Shown in pieces: positions 53,201 through 64,000 of a DNA stretch of 64,000 bases. The first letter of the stretch is position 1. The number at the start of each line of letters is the position of its first letter. Position numbers and translations under genes: made by a program. The stretch is from NCBI GenBank assembly GCA_037179385.1, contig CM074179.1, forward strand, positions 70,203,806 to 70,267,805. The letters run 5' to 3'. Source of the DNA: Holothuria scabra (taxonomy: Eukaryota; Echinodermata; Holothuroidea; Aspidochirotida; Holothuriidae). The notes beneath the pieces are model-generated. The model saw only the letters and a list, made by a program, of their open reading frames with translations, made no database searches and was not told the DNA's origin.

Positions 53201-54911
53201 ACTGTGAATAGGCTTAAATGTGGCTTTAATGCTGTGGTTGGAGTACTTTTGGCTCAATCTTGCCCTTTAATATTTCAGAAATCTTCACCATCATTTGGCC
53301 CAGTGAATTGATACGGCTAGCCTAACTTGGGGGAGTTGTCGTACCAAGTTGTCTGATTCCAGCACAGATGATTTTGGCCTGTGAAAAAAATACTCGCATG
53401 TTGGATTTAATTTTGCCTACTCAAGTACTTTTGGTAGGAAGAATTAGGCCTGGGCCTAGGCCTAGGCCAGGTAGGTCTAGCCTAGGCTAGGACTACTCAA
53501 CATTAGCCCTAGCAATAAACTAGCCTAACCTTTTAAGACTGTGCTTCACACCCACCCCATTTGGTGAAGTTTTGGGTTGATTTCTCATTCCTCGCTTCAT
53601 CTATGAGGTTTGAAAGTCTTTCCATATTTTTTGCAGTCTCTATAGGCCAAGGCCCATATCGTCTACTGTGTTTATTACCTAGGCCTAGGCTTCATTAAAG
53701 TTTAGGCTAGAACAAAGTTTACTCCTGAGAAATCAATTGTTTTGTTGTTATTATTGTGTACATAAAACAAATACACGTACCATATATGGCCAGTACAACA
53801 TATACGAAACCACCGTCCGTCCGCTAGTATAATAATAACTCTATTTTTCCGCCGGTGAGTTGTACCGTGTTTTATCCGTAGAGGATAAAGAACGTACGTG
53901 TTTAATTCGTGGAGAATAAGGAACGGTTTTGGGGTGTGTCATGGATTACGCAAGGTCACCTGACCACAATGGACCAATACGAGTTTATGATTATTATCAA
54001 GTATGAATGAACATAGTATTTATGTTCAAACGGACAATTTCGGTTTGATCGTGTTCGTGTTTGAGTTCGCATCAAGTTGTTTTTATTTTTTGCAACAATG
54101 CCTTTTTTAATATTATTTTAGAACATTTTCCACGAATAAGATAAGGCAACATTTTTCAACCTTCATTTCGTTTTCCTGACTGTCTAAGACCCCCCCTCCC
54201 TTCTTTTTGGTCAACTTTTATAACTCTTAGTCCAGACCAATAGTCCGTTTCAATCGTGTCAGTTTTGAAGTATGTACGGTTGTCCATTATAGCATCTCTG
54301 TCATATTCTATTTATTTTAGTACTTTTAACTCCTTCCGTCCCCTTTTTTCCCTGTTCTCCTTCTCAAACTGTCCAAAACACTTCCGTTCTATAGTTAATT
54401 GTCAAGCAGGATTAGGGTACTACACCGTTGTTATCACAGCCTTATGCATATCTTTAAATTACCTTTGAACCTTCACAGTAGATTTACGGAGGAAATAGCC
54501 CACTATCCAACACAAAGTTTTCCCATTATTTATTTGCTTGCCATAATTACCTTTGGCAAAACCAGATTTGCCAGCCACTTTAGTTTTTGGGACAACTTTC
54601 TTCGTGGACTTAATTTCAGTCTTAATGTTCACGTTCAGCCCGGGTTTGATTTTCATTTTACACGAGAAACCTCACGGTACCTACGTGTGTTCGTTTTCTC
54701 TGAAACGCGCTATCATTCGCAGTATGGAAAGGAAGAAGGCTTAATTTGATATTACTACTTATGGAAAATGTCACTTCTGTTTGACATCTAACCAGAGTTG
54801 CAGAAATTCGATTCCTTATCCATGTCTACAACCGCAGACTACATAATCTCTTGCATATCTCCAACGCCATGACCTTGGCTAGCTGGTTGCCCATATCCCC
54901 ATCCTCCCTAT
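50286..54911. other. Intergenic, no supported gene
   Basis: A 122-codon open frame at 52336-52704 is AT-rich, has no recognised domain and no clear splice signals. The stretch 53440-53710 is unusually rich in CCTAGG and GCCTAGGC palindromes (for example GGGCCTAGGCCTAGGCC near 53453), a composition I associate with some echinoderm genomes. A pyrimidine tract occurs near 54189-54205. Nothing else is recognised. Confidence 0.5.
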
Positions 54912-55500
54912 TCAAACATTAATAACGAGCAGGACACCAAGGTTGTAGTCTCTATCCCAACCGATCTGGAACTCTCTTTTTCTGAACGCACAGTTTTAGC
55001 AAAAGGCTTCAACGTCGTCCCACTGAACCCCCTTTCTGATGGGTTTTCCATGCGCAGAGATGACACCCACTTAGAGGAAGTACCGAACTCCACGAACTCT
55101 ACCCGTTCCTCCTGGACGCCAAAGCCAGGAGGGAATCTCATCCTCAACAATGCTAATAATTCGATCATCAAAGATGTTTATAATCTCCTGCTCCCTAAAA
55201 TGAACTCGCTTCGTAACCTTTATTCTGATAAAGGAAATGCCATTTTGTCTCTTAAAAGAAACAGGTATACCATCATTGAACCAGCCGACAAGGGTGGAGC
55301 CGTTGTAATTTGGCGGAAAGACTTGGAATATAGCTGAGGCCAACAAACAGTTATCGGACCAAAGTGCGTATTTACAACTTCACGCTGACCCCACGCCTGC
55401 ATGCCAAAAGTTATTTGAGAACATATTTACCCAACTCATGGACAACGACCAACTACCTAAAACGGCTTTTTCTGTACATCACCCTTGCCAACAAATTTTT
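54912..55500 (+). pseudogene. Penelope-like RT, N-terminal fragment
   Basis: Open from about 54912 to a TGA at 55335-55337, continuing in the next frame as EANKQLSDQSAYLQL to about 55500. It contains SSWTPKPGGN and EPADKGGAVV, typical of the region before the RT fingers in Penelope-like proteins. No catalytic motif remains. Confidence 0.75.
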
Positions 55501-55513
55501 AATTTTAGCATTA

Positions 55514-55634
55514 CTGTTGATTTAAGGAATATGAAAGTCAACAAATATATTTCGAAATTTTCAGTCCCACTGGGACTTTCCTCAGCGAGTTTTAAAGACA
55601 AAATGAGCACAAAAATTGAGTACATAAATTAAAA
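55514..55634 (-). repeat. Inverted arm A of the Penelope-like copy
   Basis: About 120 bp matching the complement of 56571-56698 closely (shared TTCGAAATTTTCAGTCCC-type and CTCAGCGAGT blocks). It sits where the RT core should be. It is probably a terminal (pseudo-LTR) sequence captured in opposite orientation. Confidence 0.8.
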
Positions 55635-56200
55635 AGCATGTTAACTCTTTCCATTACCGAATTAAGTTTCCCTTTGGAGTTTCAAACAAGCAACTATCTT
55701 TCTTTGACGTTCTAGTAAAACTAGACGCCGGAAACATCTCTGCTTCCCTATACTGCAAACCCACAGACAAACATCTCTTGCTCCATTTCGATAGTGTCCA
55801 CCCCCCCCAAAAAAAAACTTTAAAAGGCAATAGTTTACAGTCAATGTCTTCGCACCAAACGTATTTGCTCTGATCCCGCTGACTGCGATCGATCTGTTTC
55901 TGCCCTCAACAGTTACTTCCTAACAGACGGATAACCCATCCACATTATCAAACAAGGTATTCTAAAAGCTGCCTCAATCAACCGCCAGGATCTTTTATCC
56001 TACAAATCAAAATTCCCATCACGCGTATCCCCATGGTGTTCAAATGTCACCCCCTCATTCACAATCTTTCTAACACCATTAAACATAGCTTTGTCTCCCT
56101 CCTTGCAATAAAAGAAGCTGCAAAATCTGCAAGCACATTACTACTGAAGAACGTTTCAATATCCCTTACATTAATTTTCCGATTATTCCCCCCAAACTTC
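55633..56200 (+). pseudogene. Penelope-like RT, thumb and connection fragment
   Basis: Contains LSFFDVLVKLDAGNIS, then YCKPTDKHLLLHFDSVHP, a frameshift in the homopolymer at 55801-55817, then VYSQCLRTKRICSD and SVSALNSYFLTDG, followed by RIPMVFKCHPL in a further frame. These match the order of the region C-terminal to the RT palm in Penelope-like proteins. Confidence 0.7.
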
Positions 56201-56202
56201 AC

Positions 56203-56455
56203 TGTGATACCTGTAATGTTTTATATATTCTATTTTGTAATTTTTGTAAAAATAAATTGTACGTCGGTGAAACTGGTACTTTCTCTCGCCTAAGGTTCAA
56301 TAACCATAAACAATCTATCCGTGACAACGCTCTTTGATTCCCAGTAGCGGAGCACTTTAATCTTCCGCAGCATTCTATCGAGAATCTTAAAATAATCCTC
56401 AATGCAAATAACTTTATTTGCGCTGAACAACGAAAGCGTACCGAACTTATTTAAA
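56203..56455 (+). pseudogene. GIY-YIG endonuclease remnant
   Basis: The frame begins CDTCNVLYILFCNFC (paired cysteines and GIY-like strand), then KLYVGETG (YIG-like) and RLRFNNHKQSIR, with one internal stop (TGA near 56336) before PVAEHFNLPQHS. It ends at TAA near 56454. This is the endonuclease that nicks target DNA for integration in Penelope-like elements; inactive here. Confidence 0.75.
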
Positions 56456-56570
56456 TAAGTCACACATTACCGGACTCAACAAAGACCTTGGTATTCAAAA
56501 TCATTTCACGTTTCAACAAACAATTTAATCTTCCCTCCTGACACTGCAGTTAACTGTAGATTCCCGTTTT

Positions 56571-56698
56571 TTTTAATTTATGTACTCAATTTTAATTTTT
56601 GTGTTCGTTTTGTCTCAAATACTCGCTGAGGAAAGTCCCAGGGGGACTGAAAATTTCTAAATATATTTGTAAACTTTCATACTCTTTAAATCAACCAG
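56571..56698 (+). repeat. Inverted arm B of the Penelope-like copy, with hammerhead-like core
   Basis: The 3' terminal sequence of the element, inverted relative to arm A. It contains CTGAGGA (56626-56632), a perfect six-pair stem AGTCCC/GGGACT, then GAAA (56649-56652), the order of a hammerhead ribozyme core, with one extra A before the stem. Confidence 0.6.
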
Positions 56699-56769
56699 TT
56701 TTGCTATTTTTTGAATATTTTTCTGTACTTTATTTATTTCACGGAGTACACATGGAATCTCTCTGTTTT

Positions 56770-56770
56770 T

Positions 56771-56816
<46 letters not shown>

Positions 56817-56818
56817 CA
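56770..56818. repeat. (TA)n microsatellite
   Basis: TA runs with AAAT and TTAT interruptions, just past the end of the Penelope-like copy. Confidence 0.9.
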
Positions 56819-59721
56819 AACAACGCTAGTATGTCTACTTTGGGTCGACATTAACATAGCTTGACTATTTTATGTCGAGCAAATGTTTGTCAACCTATTA
56901 CACCCCTCTCTGAACACATTAATAGTAAGGTAATGCCAAGCACAATATTATTATGTCACTTGCTCTATTGTGCATCTATGTGGACATGAAACTTAGTAAA
57001 CGTGGCAAGTATATCTCGAATTGAAAAATTTGGCGTCAAGGTTTCAAGGGGTGTTTACCTTAATGTTAAATAATGTGAAAACAGGAGTTTCCAACCCTTG
57101 GTTAGTATGGTTAGTCGATATTTTGGTCTCTTCTTAGAATCCAAATATTTTTGTTTTTTAGTATATGACTCCAAATACTCCACCGACGAATTCAGTTTAT
57201 CCTCATGTCTCAAAATATGGTGTCAATCTTTGCGAGTACCTGACTCATTTAGCGTTCGAAGTGATGTTTTTCAATCGGCGTTTGTAGATTAGAGCATACG
57301 CTTTTGGCCAAAACCAAAATCACTTACTTAAATTTACATTTTCTTTTATACCCACCTGGGTAAGCCCGAAGCAATATTTTAGGTACAACATGTGTACACT
57401 ATAGAGTATGCGGCAAATTTTTACACACATACTGTACAACAGCTCATGCAATCGTTATATTGATGCAGTATCCTATCGGCCATACTCTTTAAATTATCGT
57501 GTGTTTCGTAGGTCACCATCACGCTTACAGTTGAGACTACTGAACTCAGCTTTCTTTAGGAAATTTGTGGTGTATTAGTATTATTACAAACTCAAAGCAA
57601 GAAAGGACATGGGCCGCCTACAAACTTATAACAACATAGTACAGTAGGGTATTGTTAGTTTAATATCAGGTGTGGTGTACCATTTTTAGCTGCTAATGTA
57701 ACTAACACTACAAACAGACGTATCCTTAGATTGAACAAAATCCTGGTTTAGCCATAGACTCTCTTTAGTACAGCATATATTGACGGGATTTCTTTCATTG
57801 TTACATACTGCATGAGACAAGAGAAACTAAACGCATCCTCAAAAAATGCCTTTTAAGTGACTGTATACTTTTGTTTAGTTTGTTACGTATTCTAGTTAAG
57901 AACAAGCCACAAGAGCTTCTCACTTAGACTGAAAACAAAAATTTAATTTTAAACTTGAATAAGGATTAAACATTGACATTTGTAGATATTTGTCAGCTTT
58001 CTTGCAAGGGCACTGTACATAGTAGATCCAGCTTAACTTCGGTCATCGTTTTCACTCCTTCCCTAAAATATGGTTTTAAGAATTTAGGGAGCTGGGGGAT
58101 TTTGCAGCACTTCGAAAAAGAATTGAACTAGAATTGTTTAGTCAACTATTGTTGGTGCATATTCAGTTCATCTTGTCAGTGATATGAACTTTCAGAATAC
58201 AAGAAATGATTAGACATAATCTCAATAGTCAACTTAAAAGAACCTCTTATATAGAACCTTGAGAAGTTCTCGTTCCTTTCACTTTTAGGTATGGTTAACA
58301 AATGAATATTTTTCCCCAGTTCGCTCACTACTGAAAAACATAATAATCAGAAACGCATTAAAACCTGAACTGTATTTTGAGGAAGGTCTTTGCTGGCTAA
58401 ATATGACTCCCTTTTTCTCTTTCCAGAAGTTGTTACTTCTATTTTTTATTGTTTATGAAATACGCTTAACGTAGTTCTGGTCCATTGTCTGTATGCATTT
58501 TGTTTAATTTCACCCAGTTTTAAACTTCCCATAGTTTGTTTTCATTCAAACACCCCGGTAAATCTTGTGCTTTAGGTTTCTTCAATATGGATATTAAGGC
58601 AATATAAAACAAAGTTTGTGCGTTACATTTTGAAGAAGTTAATTGCTATGAAGAGGAAAAATTCCATGTTAAGTACGATCCCATGTCCCACAATTTTGTG
58701 GTACTTGAAATATACATGTCCACGCATGCTCTGTGACCGTGGAAACTGGCATCCAGCCTTATGTACCAAGCACAATGTGGTCGACGATTCCCTGCACCTT
58801 ATTCCCTCTGGCTTAAGGTCCAAAAAGCTGACCTCAACGTGGTCCTGGAGTGACAACTACTGTTTATCAGGAAGCGGTTGTGTCTGTGGAATTTAAAACA
58901 ATATTTCATTGTCACACTAGCTGGCTGTTTTCTAAAATTATTTTGGTGCAAAATATTGAAGAAATAAACGTTATGTTAATGAATTCCTGCAAACTCCTTA
59001 TTGTTGGGTCAGTAGACTGATCAATCTTTCCGATGTTCGGAAGGGTAACAAGCAAATTGGGCAACGTCCATGTTACTAATATCTGCAGATGTTTTACAGG
59101 TCTATCAAAATACTTGTAATATGATGAGATGGGTCATCTCACATATGGAAGATATGGGGTCTGCAGACAGTTGTAAACATTACTGGATTTCCTGGCATGC
59201 AGTACAACTATAATGAGATACTGTACGTTGTAAAGACCATACTGGAGCATGGTAAAGTTAAGGAAGTGGAGTACTTCGCCATATACCAAATTCCCTCTCC
59301 TCATTTTGGTTTCCTATTCGGTCTAGTGAGGCTTTTAGCTTTTAGTGCTCCTTTCCAACATTAAATTAACATTGGTACCCTTAGTGAGTTGGAATACATC
59401 CCAAATAAATCTAGTGCAATTGCTGATCATTTCAACCCCACTGCCAGTCCCAGCATGGAACTACTGGTCTGAACAGCCATCTCTCATAGCTCCCATTAGC
59501 AAAGCAGAGTGGATGAGGATATGCCGATTCATTAACACAGTTCAAATTGTTCAAGGAGTTAATATTTGAATAAAACTAACAATTTTCAAGTTAGGTATTA
59601 AATTTACACTTAACTTAAAATAAGTCTTAGTTTACTGGTTCCAGCGTTTTAGTTTTTAGTAGTCCTGACTTTCGCACTTTTGAGCAATAGTTAGTTAGTT
59701 ACATAAAGTTTGCGACACAGA
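56819..59721. other. Intergenic, no gene seen
   Basis: AT-rich sequence. A stretch at 58618-58896 is open on both strands (77-92 codons) but shows no domain. No RNA gene or clear repeat. Confidence 0.5.
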
Positions 59722-59815
59722 TTCCAGCCTATTGGTTCAAGTCGAGCTAGTTACGGTCTTTTTATAGGTAAAGGCTCACTGCCTTATTTTCCCTACTCCA
59801 TTGCTTATTGCTTTA
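59722..59815 (-). repeat. SINE-like repeat family 2, copy 3 (tail part)
   Basis: Shares CCTATTGGTTCAAGTCGA and TTTTCCCTACTCCATTGCT with 33833-33925 in the same order and spacing. The tRNA-like head is not present here. Confidence 0.6.
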
Positions 59816-61985
59816 AAATCTGATGTGTGGTTCTCGAGATTTGTGCAAGTAAAGTTGTTACTTTTCCGACGAAAAGTAATCTTGAAGAAAGCATATGTGA
59901 CAATATATCCCCACATTAATGGACAATATTTTTTCTTTAAACTTTACAGCGTATTTTCTGCTCAACAATCCCATATTAACATGAGAAATTCACAAATTTT
60001 GCATTAACCACAGGGAGATTGTATATCTATTGACCTAAATGTCATCACAACAGTTTCAAAAGAAAAAAATGTGAGACAAATTTGAGAAAATGATAAAACT
60101 TATACTGCCACCAAAGTTCACTTTGAAAGATAAATCTACTGACTTCGTTAACTGGTATCTCAGAACGAAATTTACGATTTGAATGTAAATTTCAACCTAG
60201 TATGTAAATTTGAATCCTCTTTCACATATGAAAATTTGACTTTTGCTCTTACGTCTCATCTTTACACTCTGTGGGAGATTCTCAATTTAAAATACGTGGA
60301 AATTTGTAATTTTTATTGAATTGGCATAACCTTTCTGTCATTATTTCAAGATATGAGTTACATGATTTAAAAGTTAGGTTTGTACCTTTCAAATGTTTGA
60401 TCATTTGACAGGGGGATATGTTATAGTAACAATACGTTAGCTACACAGTAAAGGACAGTTTTTTGTGCTGTAATGATCACGATATTCCTTCTCTTGAAAA
60501 CAAATCACAGAGTTCGTTGCGATACGTCAATACTCTTCATTCTGCTTCTTGAACTTTCAACTTTATTTCCTTCTTTCAAGCTTTCTGATAAGCAACACAC
60601 AAGCACACTTCCTTTAGCAGGATGTACAGCTGGGAATGGAGTATTATGTTCAGCATAACAGGAAGACAGTGTTTTTAAAAATAGGAACGGAGTACTATGT
60701 TCAGCATAACAGGAAATGAGGGTGCCTAATATCATTTTAGAAAAGACATTATTTCCTCTTTCACAATGTACTGGCAACTACACAACTGCCTGTTAAAGTG
60801 TTTAAAACGAGTCTAGTGTAGCCGTCCACATATGGCCAAACCATGTTATATCACTGGTGATAAATAGTTAGAGTAACTCGAAAATGTTAAAAGGGGGTTA
60901 CGTACGAATTTATATCTTTATTGTTGTAACCTGCAACTTACTTGAGGAAACTCAAGTTAGAAATATAGTTTAAATGACTCGTAATGTGAAAAAGGGGGTT
61001 ACGAATTTATCTCTGCATTTTTGTACCCTGCAGCTTGCGTAAGGAAACTAAAGTATGCTACAGATGCATGAACTGGGTTGTCATTAAACAGATTAAATGT
61101 GAAGTGAAGGCTGGTTTTACATAAAATCAACTTTTACGTTGTTTGATGTCTCCCCCATTCTTTGTTAAAGCGAGTCTAAATTGGACGGTTATTAAAGTGA
61201 ATAATGAATATTAGCATGAATGAAAAAAGACTTCCGAAAATTTCAGGAGATAACCGCTTATGTGAGAAAAACGATTTCTATACCATGGGAAACGTGTCTT
61301 GAAATAGGTGGCGCCATTTTCAAACATCGCCAATGATGGATTGTGACCCAAAGAGGTAATTTCATTGGTTTGTAAAGCTTTAAACAACCATGAGATAGTT
61401 TTGTCGATTTGTGAAAGTGAAAGTCGTCGAAGGCATGTCAAGTATCTATTACTAGAAAATGAAAACTCTTCGTCATTACGCAGATGATTATGGATCAAGC
61501 AATATTCCTTGGCCTTTTGTCATTCACTTATATAGACTTGACACAGCCACAGATTCTACCTTAGGTCGTCACCGTCTAAAATGCGACCTTAGGTGGACAG
61601 TCACAAATTTGCATATAGCTCTACAAAAGTCCAGTGGAAGATTCAGGAAACAATATCATGATAAACTTAAACAGCGCCCGCAACCATAAATAAGGTATAC
61701 CTAATATGTATGACGTATCCACAAATTTTCATTAAATATCTACTTTATTTTGAGGTATTTTGCAACAATTTTGTGTCTCCTCAAGGTACGTTTTTAGATA
61801 ACTCTGATATGACACAGCATAACACAAGTTTAAACCAACATAGCTTATAAGTACAAGCCCCCAATAAAGACACTACAAAGACGGCACCGGAAAGGCATTA
61901 TATATGGTTTAACTTTACTGACAAAATACACAGAAGGGGGCGTTATAGGCTCTAACACGATAGGTCCTCAAGAAAATGAGGACCT

Positions 61986-61987
<2 letters not shown>
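59816..61987. other. Intergenic, no gene seen
   Basis: AT-rich sequence. Two pairs of short local repeats are visible: GGAGTA-TATGTTCAGCATAACAGGAA at about 60637 and 60688, and AAAAAGGGGGTTACG-type text near 60890 and 60990. A 76-codon frame at 61459-61689 has no domain. Confidence 0.5.

Positions 61988-62044
<57 letters not shown>
61988..62044. repeat. (TA)n microsatellite
   Basis: About 28 TA units, uninterrupted. Confidence 0.95.
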
Positions 62045-62046
<2 letters not shown>

Positions 62047-62262
62047 TTCTGTGTATGTATAAGTGGTACCTTATTTAGTTCCGGTCTAGTAATTTTCTAT
62101 TCCTCTTTTATTCCTTGCTTTTTATGTCTATTTCGTTAGAGAGTGTTGGAGTCTTCTTGTCATTTTGGGTTGTTTTCTTGAGAAAGGCACTGTGTTGCTT
62201 AAAATTTGAAATAGATTCCTGAAACTGAAACTACAAGTTGTCTTGTTTCTTCATTTATGGTT

Positions 62263-62263
<1 letters not shown>

Positions 62264-62294
<31 letters not shown>

Positions 62295-62440
62295 GTATAT
62301 ACATATATATTTATATATATATATACATATATATATATATGTATATATATATATCGGTCGAAAGTGTTGTAGTAATAAATTCGAACATGAATTTTATACC
62401 GACCTACTATATACACATATATATATATATATATGAATGT
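62264..62440. repeat. TA-rich tract, several runs
   Basis: TA runs at 62264-62354 and 62413-62433 with TATG and TTTA interruptions; source of spurious Ile-Tyr frames. Confidence 0.9.
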
Positions 62441-62869
62441 ATATCTGGATTATACCTTTGGTCAGCAGTCCATGTTATTAAAATCTGCATTAGGTGGTCA
62501 TTTACAATAAGCGCTTATTTTCGTGAAGACCGATTGTTTAGGAGCCTGTTACAACCATCTATGCATGTGTTTTTAGTAAAGTTATACCCAAATATGATGT
62601 CTTTCCTGCGCCCTCTTTATAGTCACTTTTTGTGGAGATTGTACTTATGAAATATGTATTAGAACGTGTAATATGCCGTTGCGTTCTCTAAAAATGTACC
62701 TTAAGGAGGCACCAAATTGTTGCCCAGTACCTTTTAATAAATTAAATATATAATTAAAACAAACGGCATACATCTTAAGTATACCTTATACATTGTTGCG
62801 GGTGTTGTTTGAGCTTATCATGATAGTTTCTTCTGAATTTTCCAGTGGCCCTATGGAGAGCTACATAAA

Positions 62870-63710
62870 AGTTTGTGACTGTCGACGAAATGATCATTAC
62901 AAATCCATGGCACAGCCATGGGACCCAAGAATGCATGAAGTTATGCTGACATAGCCATGACTAACATAGACAAGTTAGCTACTGCAGAGGGCCTCCTTTA
63001 AGCCACAAAGCTGGTGGCTTTTGAGGGACGACATTTTATTAACTCTATATACCCCACTTTCAATGTGCTAGTTAGGTTCTCTGAATCTAAGCTCGAATTT
63101 CTGGATGTTTGGTTGTGTTAAATAATGGCATTATTTCCAGTGACGTGTTCTCTAAACCTACTGATGGTCATCTTTATTGATTACCATCTAGCTCTCATCC
63201 TAAACATCAGGTGACGAGTGTACCCTATAGCATCGCATTGAGGCTGAAACGTATTTGTTCCACCCCTGAATTATTACGCAATCGTTTTATTGAATATAAG
63301 AATTATTTAATAGCTAGAGGCTATGACCCCAGCTGGTAGAGGACCAATTCTACGAGGCGAGCGTATTACCAAGATCTGCCTTACTTAATCCTGTCAAAAA
63401 GAATAACTCTAGTCGAAAATACCCCCTAGTCCTCTATTTCAATCCAGCATTACCTAATGCTCATTCTACCATACGGAAACATATCCACATCCTTCATAGT
63501 TCGCCCCTTGTGACCAATATTTTCCCACACAACTCATTCTTTACTGCATATAGAAGAGGTAAATCCCTTAAGGATCTACTGAAAAAAACCGCAACCCTCT
63601 TATCGTACCTATGGAGAGGGCACTATTTCCAAACTGGGGTGTTTTGAATGTGAACGGAAAGAAATCCTTTATATCAAACTACATTATTACACATTTGTGG
63701 GGCTACTTTG
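62870..63710 (+). mobile_element. Second, decayed Penelope-like retroelement fragment
   Basis: Frames with stops and shifts spell, in order, a palm-like stretch (YKSMAQPWDPRM near 62900, in place of the usual AMG-type motif, then LLRDDIL near 63022-63042), LEFLDVWL, FSKPTDGHLY, SSSHPKHQVTSVPYSIALRL and KRICSTPELLRNRF, LIARGYDPS, RKYPLVLYFNPAL, then IRKHIHILHSSPLVTNIF and AYRRGKSLKDLL. These match the C-terminal half of Penelope-like RTs. It differs clearly from the copy at 54912, so it is another lineage. No GIY-YIG part was seen after 63710. It has several stops and is not functional. Confidence 0.7.
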
Positions 63711-64000
63711 AAAGAAAAAAAAAACACTACGATTTTATTTTGCTATTCTTTACAGTAAGATTCCCTTTTTCTGCTAATTTCTTCTTTGGTACCTTTTGTT
63801 TGAGGGGGGGGGGGGGATAAAGGCGATTTTCAATTTCCATTCCCATTTCTTTCCATTCTGGCAGACTTGCATATTTCGTGCACGATTTAAAATAATTGAA
63901 GAAGGCTACTTCATTGAAAGAACTTTAAAAGAAAACAAGACGTACGTCTAGACCAGTTGCGGTGCCGCAACAAAGCTTGACGTCATCCATTATTTTGGCA
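63711..64000. other. Window end, nothing recognised
   Basis: Begins at an A run and has a G run near 63806-63816. No gene or clear repeat. Confidence 0.5.

Larger units (their letters stand above)
54912..56698 (+). mobile_element. Broken Penelope-like retroelement with GIY-YIG domain
   Basis: Read on the plus strand in pieces. The N-terminal region runs from about 54912 (LSFSERTVLAKGFNVVP) and reaches the hallmark IIEPADKGGAVVIW near 55268-55315. A stop and +1 shift follow near 55334, then QLSDQSAYLQL up to about 55490. The palm core with its catalytic aspartates is absent, its place taken by an inverted arm (55514-55634). Downstream comes KHVNSFHYRIKF, LSFFDVLV, YCKPTDKHLL and SVHP (55633-55800), a frameshift in the C/A run at 55801-55817, then VYSQCLRTKRICSD and RIPMVFKCHPL. 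A GIY-YIG endonuclease remnant follows (LYILFCNFC, KLYVGETG, RFNNH; about 56203-56455). The order is typical of endonuclease-bearing Penelope-like elements; this copy is dead. Confidence 0.8.

Noticed and set aside
55050..55402. Minus-strand frames over the Penelope-like N-terminal fragment
   Set aside because: The plus strand has the recognisable RT-associated motifs; the minus frames are shadows.
58618..58896. Frames open on both strands
   Set aside because: No recognised domain on either strand and no repeat partner in the window.

Overview
This is a eukaryotic, intron-containing, AT-rich and repeat-rich window with low gene density. It most resembles the genome of a marine invertebrate. 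The lines of evidence are death-effector/B-box and AIG1 (GIMAP-like) GTPase genes split by introns, tRNA-derived SINEs, Penelope-like retroelements, many short microsatellites, and CCTAGG-rich stretches near 53.45 kb. An invertebrate deuterostome such as an echinoderm is my best guess. It is an inference, because GIMAP-like and DED proteins also occur in molluscs, cnidarians and amphioxus. No bacterial, organellar or viral gene was seen.

Four genes or gene parts can be supported. (A) On the minus strand, exon 4529-4802 encodes a death effector domain. It joins in matching phase to exon 2240-3705, which encodes a B-box zinc finger, a long coiled coil and a C-terminal region that looks like a beta-propeller, for a predicted 579-residue protein. 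(B) On the plus strand, exons 12116-12376 and 13554-13979 encode the end of an unrecognised alpha/beta protein with one C-terminal membrane segment. (C) On the minus strand, exons 37908-38252 and 34862-35338 encode a 273-residue AIG1/GIMAP-like GTPase whose expected G4 loop is replaced by a short Pro-Glu-Thr repeat. (D) On the plus strand, exons 44517-44852 and 48052-48471 encode a 251-residue AIG1/GIMAP-like GTPase. C and D diverge from each other and share an intron at the same place and phase, so they look like diverged paralogues. A death-fold/TRIM-like gene next to two GIMAP-like GTPases suggests an innate-immunity or cell-death neighbourhood. That link rests on family knowledge and position only.

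The rest is introns and repeat debris. 1-2239 and 4803-12115 hold two copies of one tRNA-related SINE and otherwise little. 14.2-15.6 kb is a strange CCGTTC/GAACGG-rich stretch. 16.5-23.3 kb holds two related long repeats with CA tracts, RFX-like palindromes and tandem TGACCT half-sites. 23.8-27.4 kb is an old repeat block containing a roughly 180-bp tandem array. 27.58-27.81 kb and 33.01-33.22 kb are two MITE-like inverted repeats. 38.35-38.83 kb is a tRNA-related retroposon beside a long TA tract. 49.6-50.24 kb has a 42-bp tandem and a 275-bp ATT tract. 54.9-56.7 kb is a broken Penelope-like element with a GIY-YIG domain, a missing reverse-transcriptase core and inverted terminal-like arms that carry a hammerhead-like core. 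62.87-63.7 kb is a second, different, decayed Penelope-like copy.
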